A program made the translations under genes and the position numbers. The notes below the pieces were generated by a model. The model was given only the letters and a program-made list of their open reading frames with translations. It did not search any database and was not told where the DNA came from. From Myrica gale (lineage: Eukaryota > Streptophyta > Magnoliopsida > Fagales > Myricaceae), in the NCBI GenBank assembly GCA_963930655.1, contig OZ005608.1, forward strand, positions 25,445,271-25,509,270: a stretch of 64,000 nucleotides of DNA. Direction: 5' to 3'. Positions within the stretch are counted from its first letter, which is position 1. Each line of letters begins with the position of its first letter. Shown in pieces: positions 1-9,149 of the stretch.

Positions 1-714
1 ATGTTCTGGCATTACCGCTATGATAGCTAAAATTGATGATACAACTCTATGACATCAAAGGTTTGGTCATTACAACCTTAATGCACTGAGATTGCTAAAT
101 CAGAAAAATATGATAAGAGATTTGCCTCTCTTAGATCAGAACATGCCCATATGTGAAGGGTGGATGCTGGGAAAGCAACACCGACACACTTTTCCTACTG
201 GAGAAGCTTGGAGAGCAAAGAAAGTTTTGGAGCTTGTGCATATAGACGTGTGTGGTCCCATGAGGACACCTTCTCAAAGCCAAAACAGGTATTTCATCTT
301 GTTTATAGATGATTTTTCAAGAATGACATGGGTCTATTTTTTAAAAAAGAAATCATAAGTTTTTGAAAATTTCAAGAAATACAAGCTGCTGGTTGAAAAC
401 CAGAGTGGTTGCAAAATCAAGACTTTAAAAAGTGATAGAGGAACAGAGTTTAACTCAAGGAAGTTTGATGATTTTTGCAAAAAAGATGGGCTAGAGCATC
501 AGTTGACAGTAGCCTATACTCCACAGCAAAATGGAGTTTCTGAGAGGAAGAATAGGACAATGATGGAGATGGCCAGATCAATGTTATTGCAAAAAGGTCT
601 TCCCATAATGTTTTGGGCAGAGGTTGTCAACACAGCAATCTATTTACTCAATAGATGCCAACGAAAGTTGTTCCCAATCGAACTCCTATTGAGGCTTGGA
701 ATGATCAAAAGCCT

Positions 715-1129
715 ACTACAAGTCATCTAAAATTTTTCGGCTGCATTGACTATATTCATGTTCCTTCACAGAAGAGGCACAAGCTTGAAACAAAATCTGA
801 GAAAGGAGTTTTTCTTGGATATAACACTCAATCTAAGGGGTATAGACTCTATAACTTGGAGACAAAGCAACTCGTCACAAGTAGAGATGTTGAGTTTGAT
901 GAACAAGCCACTTGGAATTGATTACTGCAAATCATCTAAAAGATTTCGGTTGCATTGACTATATTCATGTTCCTTCACAGAAGAGGCACAAGTTTGAAAC
1001 AAAATATGAGAAATGAGTTTTTCTTGGATATAACACTCAATCTAAGGGGTATAGACTCTATGACTTGGAGACAAAGCAACTAGTCACAAGTAGAGATGTT
1101 GAGTTTGATGAACAAGCCACTTGGAATTG
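715..1129 (+). repeat. 209-bp tandem duplication inside the copia integrase region
   Basis: The text around 724-920 is repeated at 933-1129 with a constant offset of 209 bp. For example, TATATTCATGTTCCTTCACA occurs at 751 and again at 960, and GTTGAGTTTGATGAACAAGC recurs at the same offset. The copies differ by a handful of substitutions. The junction and a TGA inside copy 2 (about 1012-1014) break the reading frame. This is a local duplication that arose after or during decay of the element. Confidence 0.9.
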
Positions 1130-2848
1130 GGAAGAAGAAAAGAAGTCCAATCAAGATGTTCTTATACCAGAAAGAAGAAGATGAAGAAAATGCAGGTCAT
1201 GAAGACAATCAAATGACTCCAACTTCATCGCATAGATCTGGAAGCAGCTTTGATGAATCTTCTTCACTAGAAAATTCATCACCCGAGTCTCCACCTAGAA
1301 GATAAAGGTCTCTAAGTGAGATTTATGAATCTTACAATTACTCCTCTGTAGAGCCTGAAAATTATGCAGTTGCTGTGAAAGAAAAAATCTGGGCAGATGC
1401 AATGGAGGAGGAGATCAGAATGATAGAAAAAAATATACATGAGAGCTGGTCTCTTGTCCTGACAGCAAAGAAGTTATTGGGGTGAAGTGGATTTTCAAAA
1501 TAAAACTTAACTCTGATGGCTCTTTAAACAAATGCAAAGCAAGACTGGTTGCTAAAGGTTATTCATAACAGCCAGGGATTGATTACAACGAGACTTTTGC
1601 ACCCGTTGCCCGGCTAGACACAATCCGAACTCTTGTTGCACTTGCAGCCCAGAAAAATTGGAATATTTTTCAACTTGATGTTAAGTCTGCATTCCTCAAT
1701 GGTGTTCTTGAAGAAGAAGTCTATGTTGATCAACCAGAGGGTTTTGAAAGAGAAAAAGGGAAAGTGCTTCGACTGAAAAAGGCTATATATGGGCTTAAAC
1801 AGGCACCCCGAGCCTGGTATGGAAGAATTGATGGATATTTCTATGATCAAGGCTTCAAAAGGAGCATGAGTGAGCCTACACTCTATGTGAAACTCAAGGG
1901 TAAAACTCTTCTCATAGTTTCATTATATGTTGATGATCTGATTGTCATAGGAAATGATTTAGAAGTGATAAAAGAATTCAAGCACGATATGATGAATACT
2001 TTCGAAATGAGTGACTTGGGTTTAATGCATTACTTTCTTGGAATGGAGGTTTGTCAAAAAGAAGACATTTTCATATCACAAAGAAAGTATGCAAAAGATC
2101 TTTTGAAAAAATTCAAAATGATCGGATGCAAATCAGTAGCAACACCTATGATTTCAAATGAGAAGCTGAAGAAAGAAGATGGGACAAAGAAGGTAGATGT
2201 TGCAGCTTACAGAAGTTTAGTTGGCAGTTTGTTATATCTAACTGCTACACGACCAGACATTATGTTTGCTACTAGTATGTTGTCCAGGTTTATGCAAAGT
2301 CCAAGCCAAGTTCATTTTGGTGCTGCTAAACAAGTTCTAAGATATGTGCAGGGAACTATGGATTTTGGCATTTTGTTCAATTCATGTCCCCACTCAAAAT
2401 TAACTGGCTTTACTGACAGTGATTGGGCTGGTTCACTTGATGACATGAGGAGCACTTCAGGATATTGCTTTAATCTGGGATCTGGGGTGTTTTCTTGGGG
2501 ATCAAAGAAGCAAGCTACGGTTGCTCCGTCAACTGCTGAAGCTGAGTACGTTGCAGCTGCTGCTGCTGTCAACCAAGCCATTTGGCTTAGCAGAAACCTG
2601 TGGAGATTTATTGTGAAAATAAATCTGCAATTGCAATAGCTAAAAATCCAGTCTATCATAGCCGAACTAAACACATTGCAATCAAGTATCATTTCTTGAG
2701 AGAAGTTGAAGCAAGCGGTGAAATTGAACTCAAGTTCTATAGTTCTGAAGAACAAGTTGCTGATATTTTCACAAAAGCTCTTCCTAGAGACAAGTTTCAA
2801 CTGCTAAGAATGATGCTTGGAGTTACTGAAAAATGCATCAAGGAGGAG

Positions 2849-3120
2849 TATTGAAGCTGATGCATATTAATGATGCAGTTTTTCAATAAAGACTATTTTT
2901 AGTCTAGTTTGGTATTTTTAGCTTAAGTTGTTAATGAGCTTCTTGGAAATAGTTTTTTGATTGAATGTTCTGTGTTTTCAAAGAGTCCTATATATCTGTA
3001 TTTCTTGGATGTGTAACGTAGAACCTCTAGAATCAATCAAAACAACTCTTTGTTTGAAAGTTCTCCTTGCATACTCTGTTTTTCCACAAATATCAAACTG
3101 CTCTTTTCATTTTTCCAACA
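2849..3120 (+). repeat. 3' LTR of the copia element
   Basis: A purine-rich tract (AAGGAGGAG, about 2840-2848) of the kind that precedes copia 3' LTRs is followed by TATTGAAG, which looks like a mutated TGTTG start. The stretch ends at 3120 in TTCCAACA, giving TGTTG/CAACA-type inverted ends. It contains an AATAAA-like signal (about 2885). The length of about 272 bp is normal for a small copia LTR. Immediately after 3120 the antisense strand carries GT61 coding sequence, so the element boundary is fixed from both sides. The start is less certain than the end, because the 5' LTR is not available for comparison. Confidence 0.7.
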
Positions 3121-3562
3121 AAACGAGACAAGTGGGTTAGAATTCGATTGTATTTTCTGACCCACCAAGGCTTATAATCAATGACTACAAATTGTAGGTC
3201 GGATCGAAAGTGGCGGCATGTGATGAACAAGGGAATGATGACCTCATTAAACTCATGAAATAGGTTCCCTGTAAAGCCACCGGAGGAGAAGACCACAGCC
3301 AGAACATCATGATTGAAATGACAACTGGGTGAGCTAGCATTTCCAGTGAGTACTTGCACCGTCGACACCTGTTTCATTGCCACTTCATCCTCTTTCCTTG
3401 CATATGGCCGAACCATGTGCTTAACTTGGACTCGAGAGGATTGTAGGTAAGCAGTCAATGCATTGTTGTCCACCATAACCAGTTTGTTTGTAACACAAAC
3501 TTCAGAGTGAGCATCAAAGTCGCAAGAAAATCCTGTGGTATCAAGCTGAATTCGATCTTCTC
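3121..3562 (-). pseudogene. GT61 glycosyltransferase exon, cut off by the copia insertion
   Basis: Antisense translation gives a clear plant glycosyltransferase family 61 segment: AVVFSSGGFTGNLFHEFNE, VIIPLFIT, and DYKPWWVRKYNRILTHLSRF. This matches the conserved central block of plant GT61 proteins (xylan arabinosyl- and xylosyl-transferases and relatives), which are Golgi type II membrane enzymes. The exon opens after an acceptor-like TACAG at about 3563. It stops making family sense exactly where the retrotransposon LTR begins (3120/3121), so the remaining C-terminal half is displaced beyond the left edge or lost. Sequence up to about 3800 may hold a degenerate N-terminal part, but stops occur in every frame I tried. 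The specific sugar donor cannot be told. Confidence 0.8.
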
Positions 3563-4054
3563 CTGTACCCAGATTCAGAAGTCCATATTAACTGCAACGA
3601 TTAAAGAAGAACCTTGAATTGAGTCTATGGGCGCCGAACAGAAAGCTTATATTTCATTTGAAAGCAGGTTGATTAACAGGCAATAAGAATACCAGAGATA
3701 AGGAGACAACCTCTTACTAATCTTCTTAGCAGAAAGTCTAGAGGCCTTACAACTTGTAGGTCTTTGTTGACCTTTCTGTTGCTGAGACTACCATCCCAGT
3801 TTCGTAGTCGGTGCGTCCCTACATTACGAAGCAACTCAGATTAGCATTAATGCCACAGGAGGGAGGAGGGGGGGGGGGAAGAAGGATAATCAATTAGAAG
3901 ACGCTAAAATTTAAAAAAAAAAAAAAACCCGGAAAAGTAGTGAATAAAATGCAAAGTAAATCGAAAAGAAATACATGAATCTAGTGGGGAAACATCCGTT
4001 GCGAAAAATGCAGCACAGATCAAGGAGGCAATGAGCAATAATCCTAATGAAAGG
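3563..4054. other. Non-coding stretch upstream of the GT61 remnant
   Basis: No gene could be supported. Low-complexity G (about 3869-3877) and A runs (about 3913-3926) are present. On the antisense strand a hydrophobic, frame-broken stretch near 3640-3720 could be the decayed membrane anchor of the GT61 gene, but this is a guess. Confidence 0.4.
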
Positions 4055-4310
4055 GTTTGGATTCAATCCAGACCGTACAGGTCCAGACTTGTCCAGACCC
4101 ACAGTCTGGATTGAATCCCGACTAGATCGAACGGCTCACGGGGCGAGTTTAGTTTTAGTGGTCGGAACATAGTGGTCGGACAACTAAATGTACTGGTCCG
4201 ACCATTAAAACTAAAAGAATGCACGTGAGCCGTTCGATCTGGTCGGGATTCAATCCAGACCGTGTGTCTGGACAGGTCTGGACCCGCACGGATCTGGACT
4301 GAATCCCGAC
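4055..4310. mobile_element. Foldback MITE-like element
   Basis: The two halves are near-perfect reverse complements. The left arm (about 4055-4190) holds GGATTCAATCCAGACCGT, GTCTGGATTGAATCCCGAC and GATCGAACGGCTCACG. The same motifs appear inverted in the right arm (about 4190-4310). Each arm also repeats its own CAATCCAGACC motif in inverted form. About 256 bp with no coding capacity fits a non-autonomous DNA transposon. I could not see a convincing target-site duplication, so the superfamily is open. Open frames here are palindrome artefacts. Confidence 0.75.
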
Positions 4311-4394
4311 CTAGATTTGTATGCTGCCCGCAAAATGTACACGACGGAGAAGGAATCCGAACCATCTTTAGTTGAAGTGTCTATTATGTTCTTT

Positions 4395-4857
4395 TCAAAG
4401 ACCGTACGGTCTTCTTCTTTTCAGTTCTTATTTTTGAGTATGTTTATGTAGTTTGTATGCACGCAACATATTAAATAGAATCTCCTGCTGAACTGGCCGG
4501 TCATTCATTTTGATCTTCATGGCATTTGTTTAATATATATTATACTTGTCTGTGTTAATGTAGTTAGAGCTTCGTTTTCTATTGCTTCAAAGACTACTCG
4601 GTCTTCTTCTTTTCAGTTTTTTAATTTTTCTTTTTTTTTTTGAGTATTTTTACGTAGTTTGTATGCACGCGTCATATTAAATAGCGCCACATGAGCTGGA
4701 TTACTGAATCATCTTTTGGAATCTCCTGCTGAACTGGCCGATCATTCATTTTGATCTTCTTGGCATTTTTTTTTCTTCTAAATCTTGGCATTTGTTTAAT
4801 AGATATTATACTTCTTGTCTGTGTTGATGTAGTTAGAGCTTCGTTTTCTATTGCTTC
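4395..4857. repeat. Imperfect tandem duplication
   Basis: Copy 1 (about 4395-4586) and copy 2 (about 4587-4857) share GGTCTTCTTCTTTTCAGTT, GTAGTTTGTATGCACGC, CTCCTGCTGAACTGGCCG and TAGTTAGAGCTTCGTTTTCT. Copy 2 is longer because of a T-rich insertion and about 45 extra bases after the ATTAAATAG motif. No coding potential was seen. Confidence 0.8.
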
Positions 4858-5170
4858 AATCAAACAGCTTCAGAAAAAAGGTATCTTTTACTTCTTCTCG
4901 TGAGCTATTATAAAATTCTATTTCCGCAAATCATTCAGACTTCAGACCGGCACCGCGATGCTCATTGCTCTCCACCAACTAGGTCTGGACTCCGTTGAAC
5001 AGATGGCCTAGTGAACCCCTCCTCGACCCATAATTGAACTTGAGGCAGATTGGCCCAAACGAATCCTAGGCCTTTGGCATCTAGACTAAATGGACATAAG
5101 CCCACTGCTCAGTTTTCTTACTAAGTAGATTCAGGAGCCAGCCCCTGAATGGAAACTGGGCTCAATGGAT

Positions 5171-5396
5171 ACAAGCCCACGGATCAGTTGTTACTTGTTT
5201 TTACAGTAAGATTCAGGAGCCTTGCCCAAGAACGTTTATGGCATAAAATGCAACGACATGAAGACCATTATATACCCAATATAACAAGCCCACGGCTCAG
5301 TTGTTACTTGTTTTTACAGTAAGATTCAGAAGCCTTGCCCAAGAACGTTTATGGCATAAAATGCAACGACATGAAGACCATTATATACCCAATATA
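5171..5396. repeat. 113-bp tandem duplication
   Basis: The segment starting ACAAGCCCACGG at 5171 recurs at 5284 with an offset of 113 bp and only two or three differences, including AAGAACGTTTATGGCATAAA and CGACATGAAGACCATTATAT in both. An older, more diverged partial copy precedes it (about 5098-5170). No gene was found. Confidence 0.88.
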
Positions 5397-5399
5397 TAT

Positions 5400-7389
5400 A
5401 TATATATTTGCATGGGCTTTAGACTTAAGAATAGCTTACCAAGAAAATATGGGCATATGATTCGGTCCCCAACAGTGCGTCGGTTTTTAGTCTGGTGATA
5501 AACTGAGGCAAAAGCATTTGGTAAGAAGGTTCATCGAATTCCTATTGCATGTCCGCCCTACAGTTTGCCATGTTTAGAACCTTAGCTTTACATGGTCTAT
5601 CTGAAGCCTAACTAAGAACGAGTCAGACATGTTGGGTAGCTGCATGATGTAATGCATTTGGTAAGCAAGGGAAAAGCATTATCCGTGCATTCAACTCAAA
5701 AAGATTTGGATAAGGCTTTTTTTGTTCAGTCAATTTACGAAGATTATGCTTTTGTCCCTTAGATTCCCAATATCTTCGAAGAAAGTTCAGAAACTTGAGG
5801 CAATCTCCAAAGTCATGGATTGGTGCTTCATTAGTATTTTGATATCGACACGTTTTCAAGTGTCCGTAGGATTTGTTCATGCCACAGAGACTCAGAGAGA
5901 GAGAGAGAGAGAGTAGCGGAAATCATTGGGGTGCATAGGGGACTCCAATAAATCGAACGTGTAAGTCGGAGAAAAGGATGATTCATGATTCAAGACTTCA
6001 AGTATATATTATGTACAACATAAGTGGAGGTCAGAGTGAAGTAATAGCGCGTCATTTCCCTCAAAAGTTTCGGCAAAACCATGAATCTGGTCTGAAGCTT
6101 TGGCTATATATCTTCCTTCTGCATATGGTATCAATAAGAATAATCAAGGGGGATAGTGAAAAAGTAAGATGAGCATCCGTGCAAGCTAGCAGCCTCTCCA
6201 TGCCCCCCCCCCCCCCCCCCCCCCAACAGGCCGCCATAGATAACCACTATGCGAATTTGAACTTTGAAAGCAGAGATGGGTTTGGCCTATTCCTTACAAC
6301 GATGCCCTCGCTAACACCACACAAATGAAAAGATGGAAAAGTGGCTTAACTTTTAAACCAAAAAAGTACATGTAAGACAGACAAAATCTCGGACAAGAAA
6401 TACAGGAAGAACGTTCCAGGTACACTGACCCCACGCATGACACCAAGGTTACTGTCCAAGAGTAGGTGGAGTACCTCCGTTGTAGAGAGAGAGAGAGAGA
6501 GAGAGAGAGCTCCTTTGAAGGTTATATTCAAGCTATCTGAGGGAAAGATAAAGTGAACTTTCAATATCTTGGTTGTCACCAACTATATATGGTTCTTGTC
6601 TTGAAGAATTACCCTTTTTCAATGAGAGATGAACCGATCGACTTATTCTTTCCGATTGAAATCCAAGTCTTTTTTTTCTTCATCCCTGCGCCGGGCTGCA
6701 CAAAGATCTTCTCGTTGTAAAACATTTCCAAAATCGTTTCGAAATAAGCCAATGGAAAAGTAAAAAGAAACAAGATGGGAGTGGATGATCGTATAGTTCC
6801 TGCTTGTGATTATTCTACTTTCCGAACTGATATATTCAAATTAAATTTCTTTCTTCAGCGAAAATTATGAAAGCCGTCTTCTTGATGTCCTCTTGACACC
6901 ATATTTGTTGAGCAACTGCCAATTAAAGACGTTTGCTTGAATTCTGCTCTTTACCACAAGGGTGGATTCTTTTTTTTTTTCTTTTACTAAATAACATACT
7001 TTATTCAAAAGCTAAAAAGACGGAATCATATATATATATCACAAATTCGGATATGTTCGGGGATAACTAAAGGAAAGCTAACACCGGAAACACCTAACCT
7101 AACCGTCCACTTGGCCAGCGCATGAACCATAAAATTACACCTGCGGGGACCCAAGCAATTTTCCACAATGGTGGATTCAAAAGTGAATAGAACGTACATT
7201 TCTGATCAACCTCCCCTCACCTCAATTAGAAAAAAACATTCATTTTTCTTCATCTTGTAATTTGATATCTAGATGGAACTTTAATTGCGAGGCCCCTGAT
7301 TATGCACAAACGACCTTAGTTTCTGGCTCTATAAGCAAGTGTCACATTCATTCATTTTCCTCTGTGGCTAATTATCCAGAGTACTTGAA
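5400..7389. other. Gene-free interval with simple repeats
   Basis: No gene was recognised. The interval holds short GA tracts (about 5894-5913 and 6485-6509), a 22-base C run (6203-6224), TA runs and T-rich stretches. Short open frames have no family resemblance. Confidence 0.5.
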
Positions 7390-7399
7390 GGAATTTCAT

Positions 7400-7644
7400 G
7401 AGAATGGATTGCCTCCGAAGGCAAATCCATCCGGATGACCGAATGGACGGCTTCCAAAGGTCAGCAACTAGGGGCAATCATATTCGGGCAGGTGTGGGTC
7501 CAGGGGCAGCCCTATTCGGGCAGGTGTGGGTCCCGGGCGGGACCCACGCTCCTTAGTTTCTGACCCTTGGATGACCGAATGGACGGCTTCCAGCCATCCA
7601 TTCAGTCGTCCGGATGAATTTGCCTTCGGAGGCAATCCATCCTC
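7400..7644. mobile_element. Foldback MITE, Mutator-type, with 10-bp target duplication
   Basis: Terminal inverted repeats pair GAGAATGGATTGCCTCCGAA on the left with its reverse complement at the right end (CGGAGGCAATCCATCCTC). They are flanked on both sides by GGAATTTCAT (7390-7399 and 7645-7654). Inside, ATTCGGGCAGGTGTGGGTCC occurs twice and GACCGAATGGACGGCTTCC twice. Long inverted ends and a 9-10-bp duplication are what Mutator-like non-autonomous elements leave. The superfamily assignment is inferred from the duplication length; the boundaries are directly visible. Confidence 0.85.
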
Positions 7645-7654
7645 GGAATTTCAT

Positions 7655-8237
7655 ATGGATTGAAATGTTCATCAATACACTCGTTGTAATACATCTAGAA
7701 TACATGACTCTTCCTGCATGTCCTCAGAAATATTGCTTAAAGCACACATGAAGCAGCACTGAACAGATCATACAAGAGGAAATTAATAAGATAAGCAGTA
7801 CATCTCTATTCAAATGGTAACTATCCGTACAAACCAATTAATTATTAACGTGTTCCAATAAACTTTCGATTTAAAATTTTGTGTAGTGTGGCTAGACCAA
7901 TCACCTGCTACATGAACAGAAATGATATAGGTACGTACAAATATATAAGGACAGAAAACAAGCATTGGCATGCACTATCCCTAATGGCTAAATACTTTGT
8001 TACAGACTCAATGAAGGATCAACAGTGAAAAAATTGATATTCTATCCACATGATATCATATCCTCTAAACCAATTATGACACGAAAGACTCAAACGAAAG
8101 ATGAACAGTGAAAAGAATTCATGATATTCTATCCACATGATATCCCCTTAACTAATTAAACGAAACAGACTGGTAATTATAGCTAGTAAGATGGATGGAG
8201 CAAAGGTTAGAGCATTAATGGCGCCCCCCAAAAAAAC
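7655..8237. other. Gene-free interval 3' of the DUF4408 gene
   Basis: AT-rich sequence with no recognisable gene. The part nearest 8237 should include the 3' UTR of the minus-strand DUF4408/DUF761 gene. A short local repeat of ATATTCTATCCACATGATATC occurs near 8036 and 8123. Confidence 0.4.
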
Positions 8238-8849
8238 TCAAAAGGCCTTCTGATAGAACCCATGAATCTTCTTCCATGACTCCTCTCTCTGCATCTTCAA
8301 CTGCTTATAGAAGTTCCCGATAAAAGTCTCAGCTTTAGTAAACAGCTCTTGCCCACTAATGTCCTCATCTTCCTGATCAGCTTGATTTTCCTTACCCACA
8401 TCTACTGCAGCTTCACTCTCCCCACCTCCTATAAAGAAAAGGCTTGGCGTGGAGGGACACTTTTTCACCTTATCCATTTGCACAGCACCATGACCAGCAA
8501 TTCTCTCGGAGGCAGATTTCTGAACAACCTTAGGCTTCTTCTCAGTAGCTTCTGGATCTGGAGCAACTGATCCGTCATTAGTGTTTCTGAGAACCCCTTT
8601 ATCATGAGGAGAGGCTTGTGAGGACGGTACCGCAGGTTTTTGGGAGGTACAAATAGCAAGGTTATTGTCATCAGACGGCTTGGAGAAGGAAGAAAGAAGG
8701 CCAGCTTCAGCCCCGAGGGAAATAATGAGGATGTTAATCACAAAGTAGAGGTAAGTAGGCCTTAGTGAGGAGGATAAGAGAGGTGTGATAATGAGAAGAA
8801 CAGCTAGGAAGGAGAGCACTAGTATCTGAGATTTCTTGAATTTGTTCAT
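8238..8849 (-). CDS. DUF4408/DUF761 domain protein
   Basis: Intronless 203-residue protein. The N-terminus has two closely spaced hydrophobic segments (about residues 9-27 and 32-46) and the motif SLRPTYLYFVINILIISLGA, typical of plant DUF4408. The middle is long, polar and low-complexity. The C-terminus (about 165-203; KAETFIGNFYKQLKMQREES) matches DUF761, a short helical motif shared by many plant proteins, some of them stress- or cotton-fibre-expressed. This combined architecture is a common plant family without an assigned biochemical role; membrane association is inferred from the hydrophobic N-terminus. A TATA box lies about 115 bp upstream. The Met at 8849 is the natural start, because it begins the DUF4408 block. 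Confidence 0.85.
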   Translation of the reverse strand: MNKFKKSQILVLSFLAVLLIITPLLSSSLRPTYLYFVINILIISLGAEAGLLSSFSKPSDDNNLAICTSQKPAVPSSQASPHDKGVLRNTNDGSVAPDPEATEKKPKVVQKSASERIAGHGAVQMDKVKKCPSTPSLFFIGGGESEAAVDVGKENQADQEDEDISGQELFTKAETFIGNFYKQLKMQREESWKKIHGFYQKAF

Positions 8850-8964
8850 GGCTTCTGTTCTTGAGTTAAAAGGTGAGTAGTGGGTGATGAGGGAGGGGTT
8901 TGATCAATCCAGGGACGGGCTTAAGAGACGTTTGTAGTAGTAAGGACCAAATAGAAGTTGCGGA

Positions 8965-8974
8965 CATATATATA
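8965..8974 (-). promoter_or_regulatory. TATA box of the DUF4408/DUF761 gene
   Basis: The minus strand reads CTTATATATATG here, about 115 bp upstream of the ATG. This leaves room for a leader of roughly 80 bp. A GA-rich tract (about 8979-8992) lies just upstream of it. Confidence 0.55.
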
Positions 8975-9149
8975 AGAGCTTGAGAGAGAGATTGACGGAA
9001 GGATCATGGATACTTGTCTTGTATCAAGGGGCCGTGAGAGTTGCATATATATCCTCGGGAAACCGAAAAAGCCCAAAAAATAACAAAGGTAGAAAGTAAG
9101 ATTTGCGTGTGCATATATGCAATGCCAATCAAGAAACCTCCAAAACATC

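Larger units (their letters stand above)
1..3120 (+). mobile_element. Ty1/copia LTR retrotransposon, decayed, 5' end outside window
   Basis: The remains of a copia polyprotein read on + in several frames. A GAG-pre-integrase stretch (about 46-200) leads into the integrase core (about 215-650), with first Asp in HIDVCGPM, second in SDRGTEFN and Glu in NGVSERKNR. Reverse transcriptase runs about 1470-2300, with FAPVARLDTIRTL, QLDVKSAFLNG and the catalytic YVDD (about 1928-1939). RNase H follows (about 2390-2790), with TDSDWAG, STAEAEYVA and ADIFTKAL. Domain order integrase-RT-RNase H is the Ty1/copia order. The frame is broken many times: TGA replaces the expected Trp near 50, there is a stop at 356, a 209-bp internal duplication at 715-1129, a TAA in RT near 1567, and a frame change within RNase H near 2610. 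It cannot encode a full polyprotein. The gag part and 5' LTR lie left of the window or are lost. Confidence 0.93.

Noticed and set aside
4063-4365. 100-codon minus frame and 63-codon partner
   Set aside because: Entirely within or at the edge of the foldback at 4055-4310; an artefact of inverted repeats.
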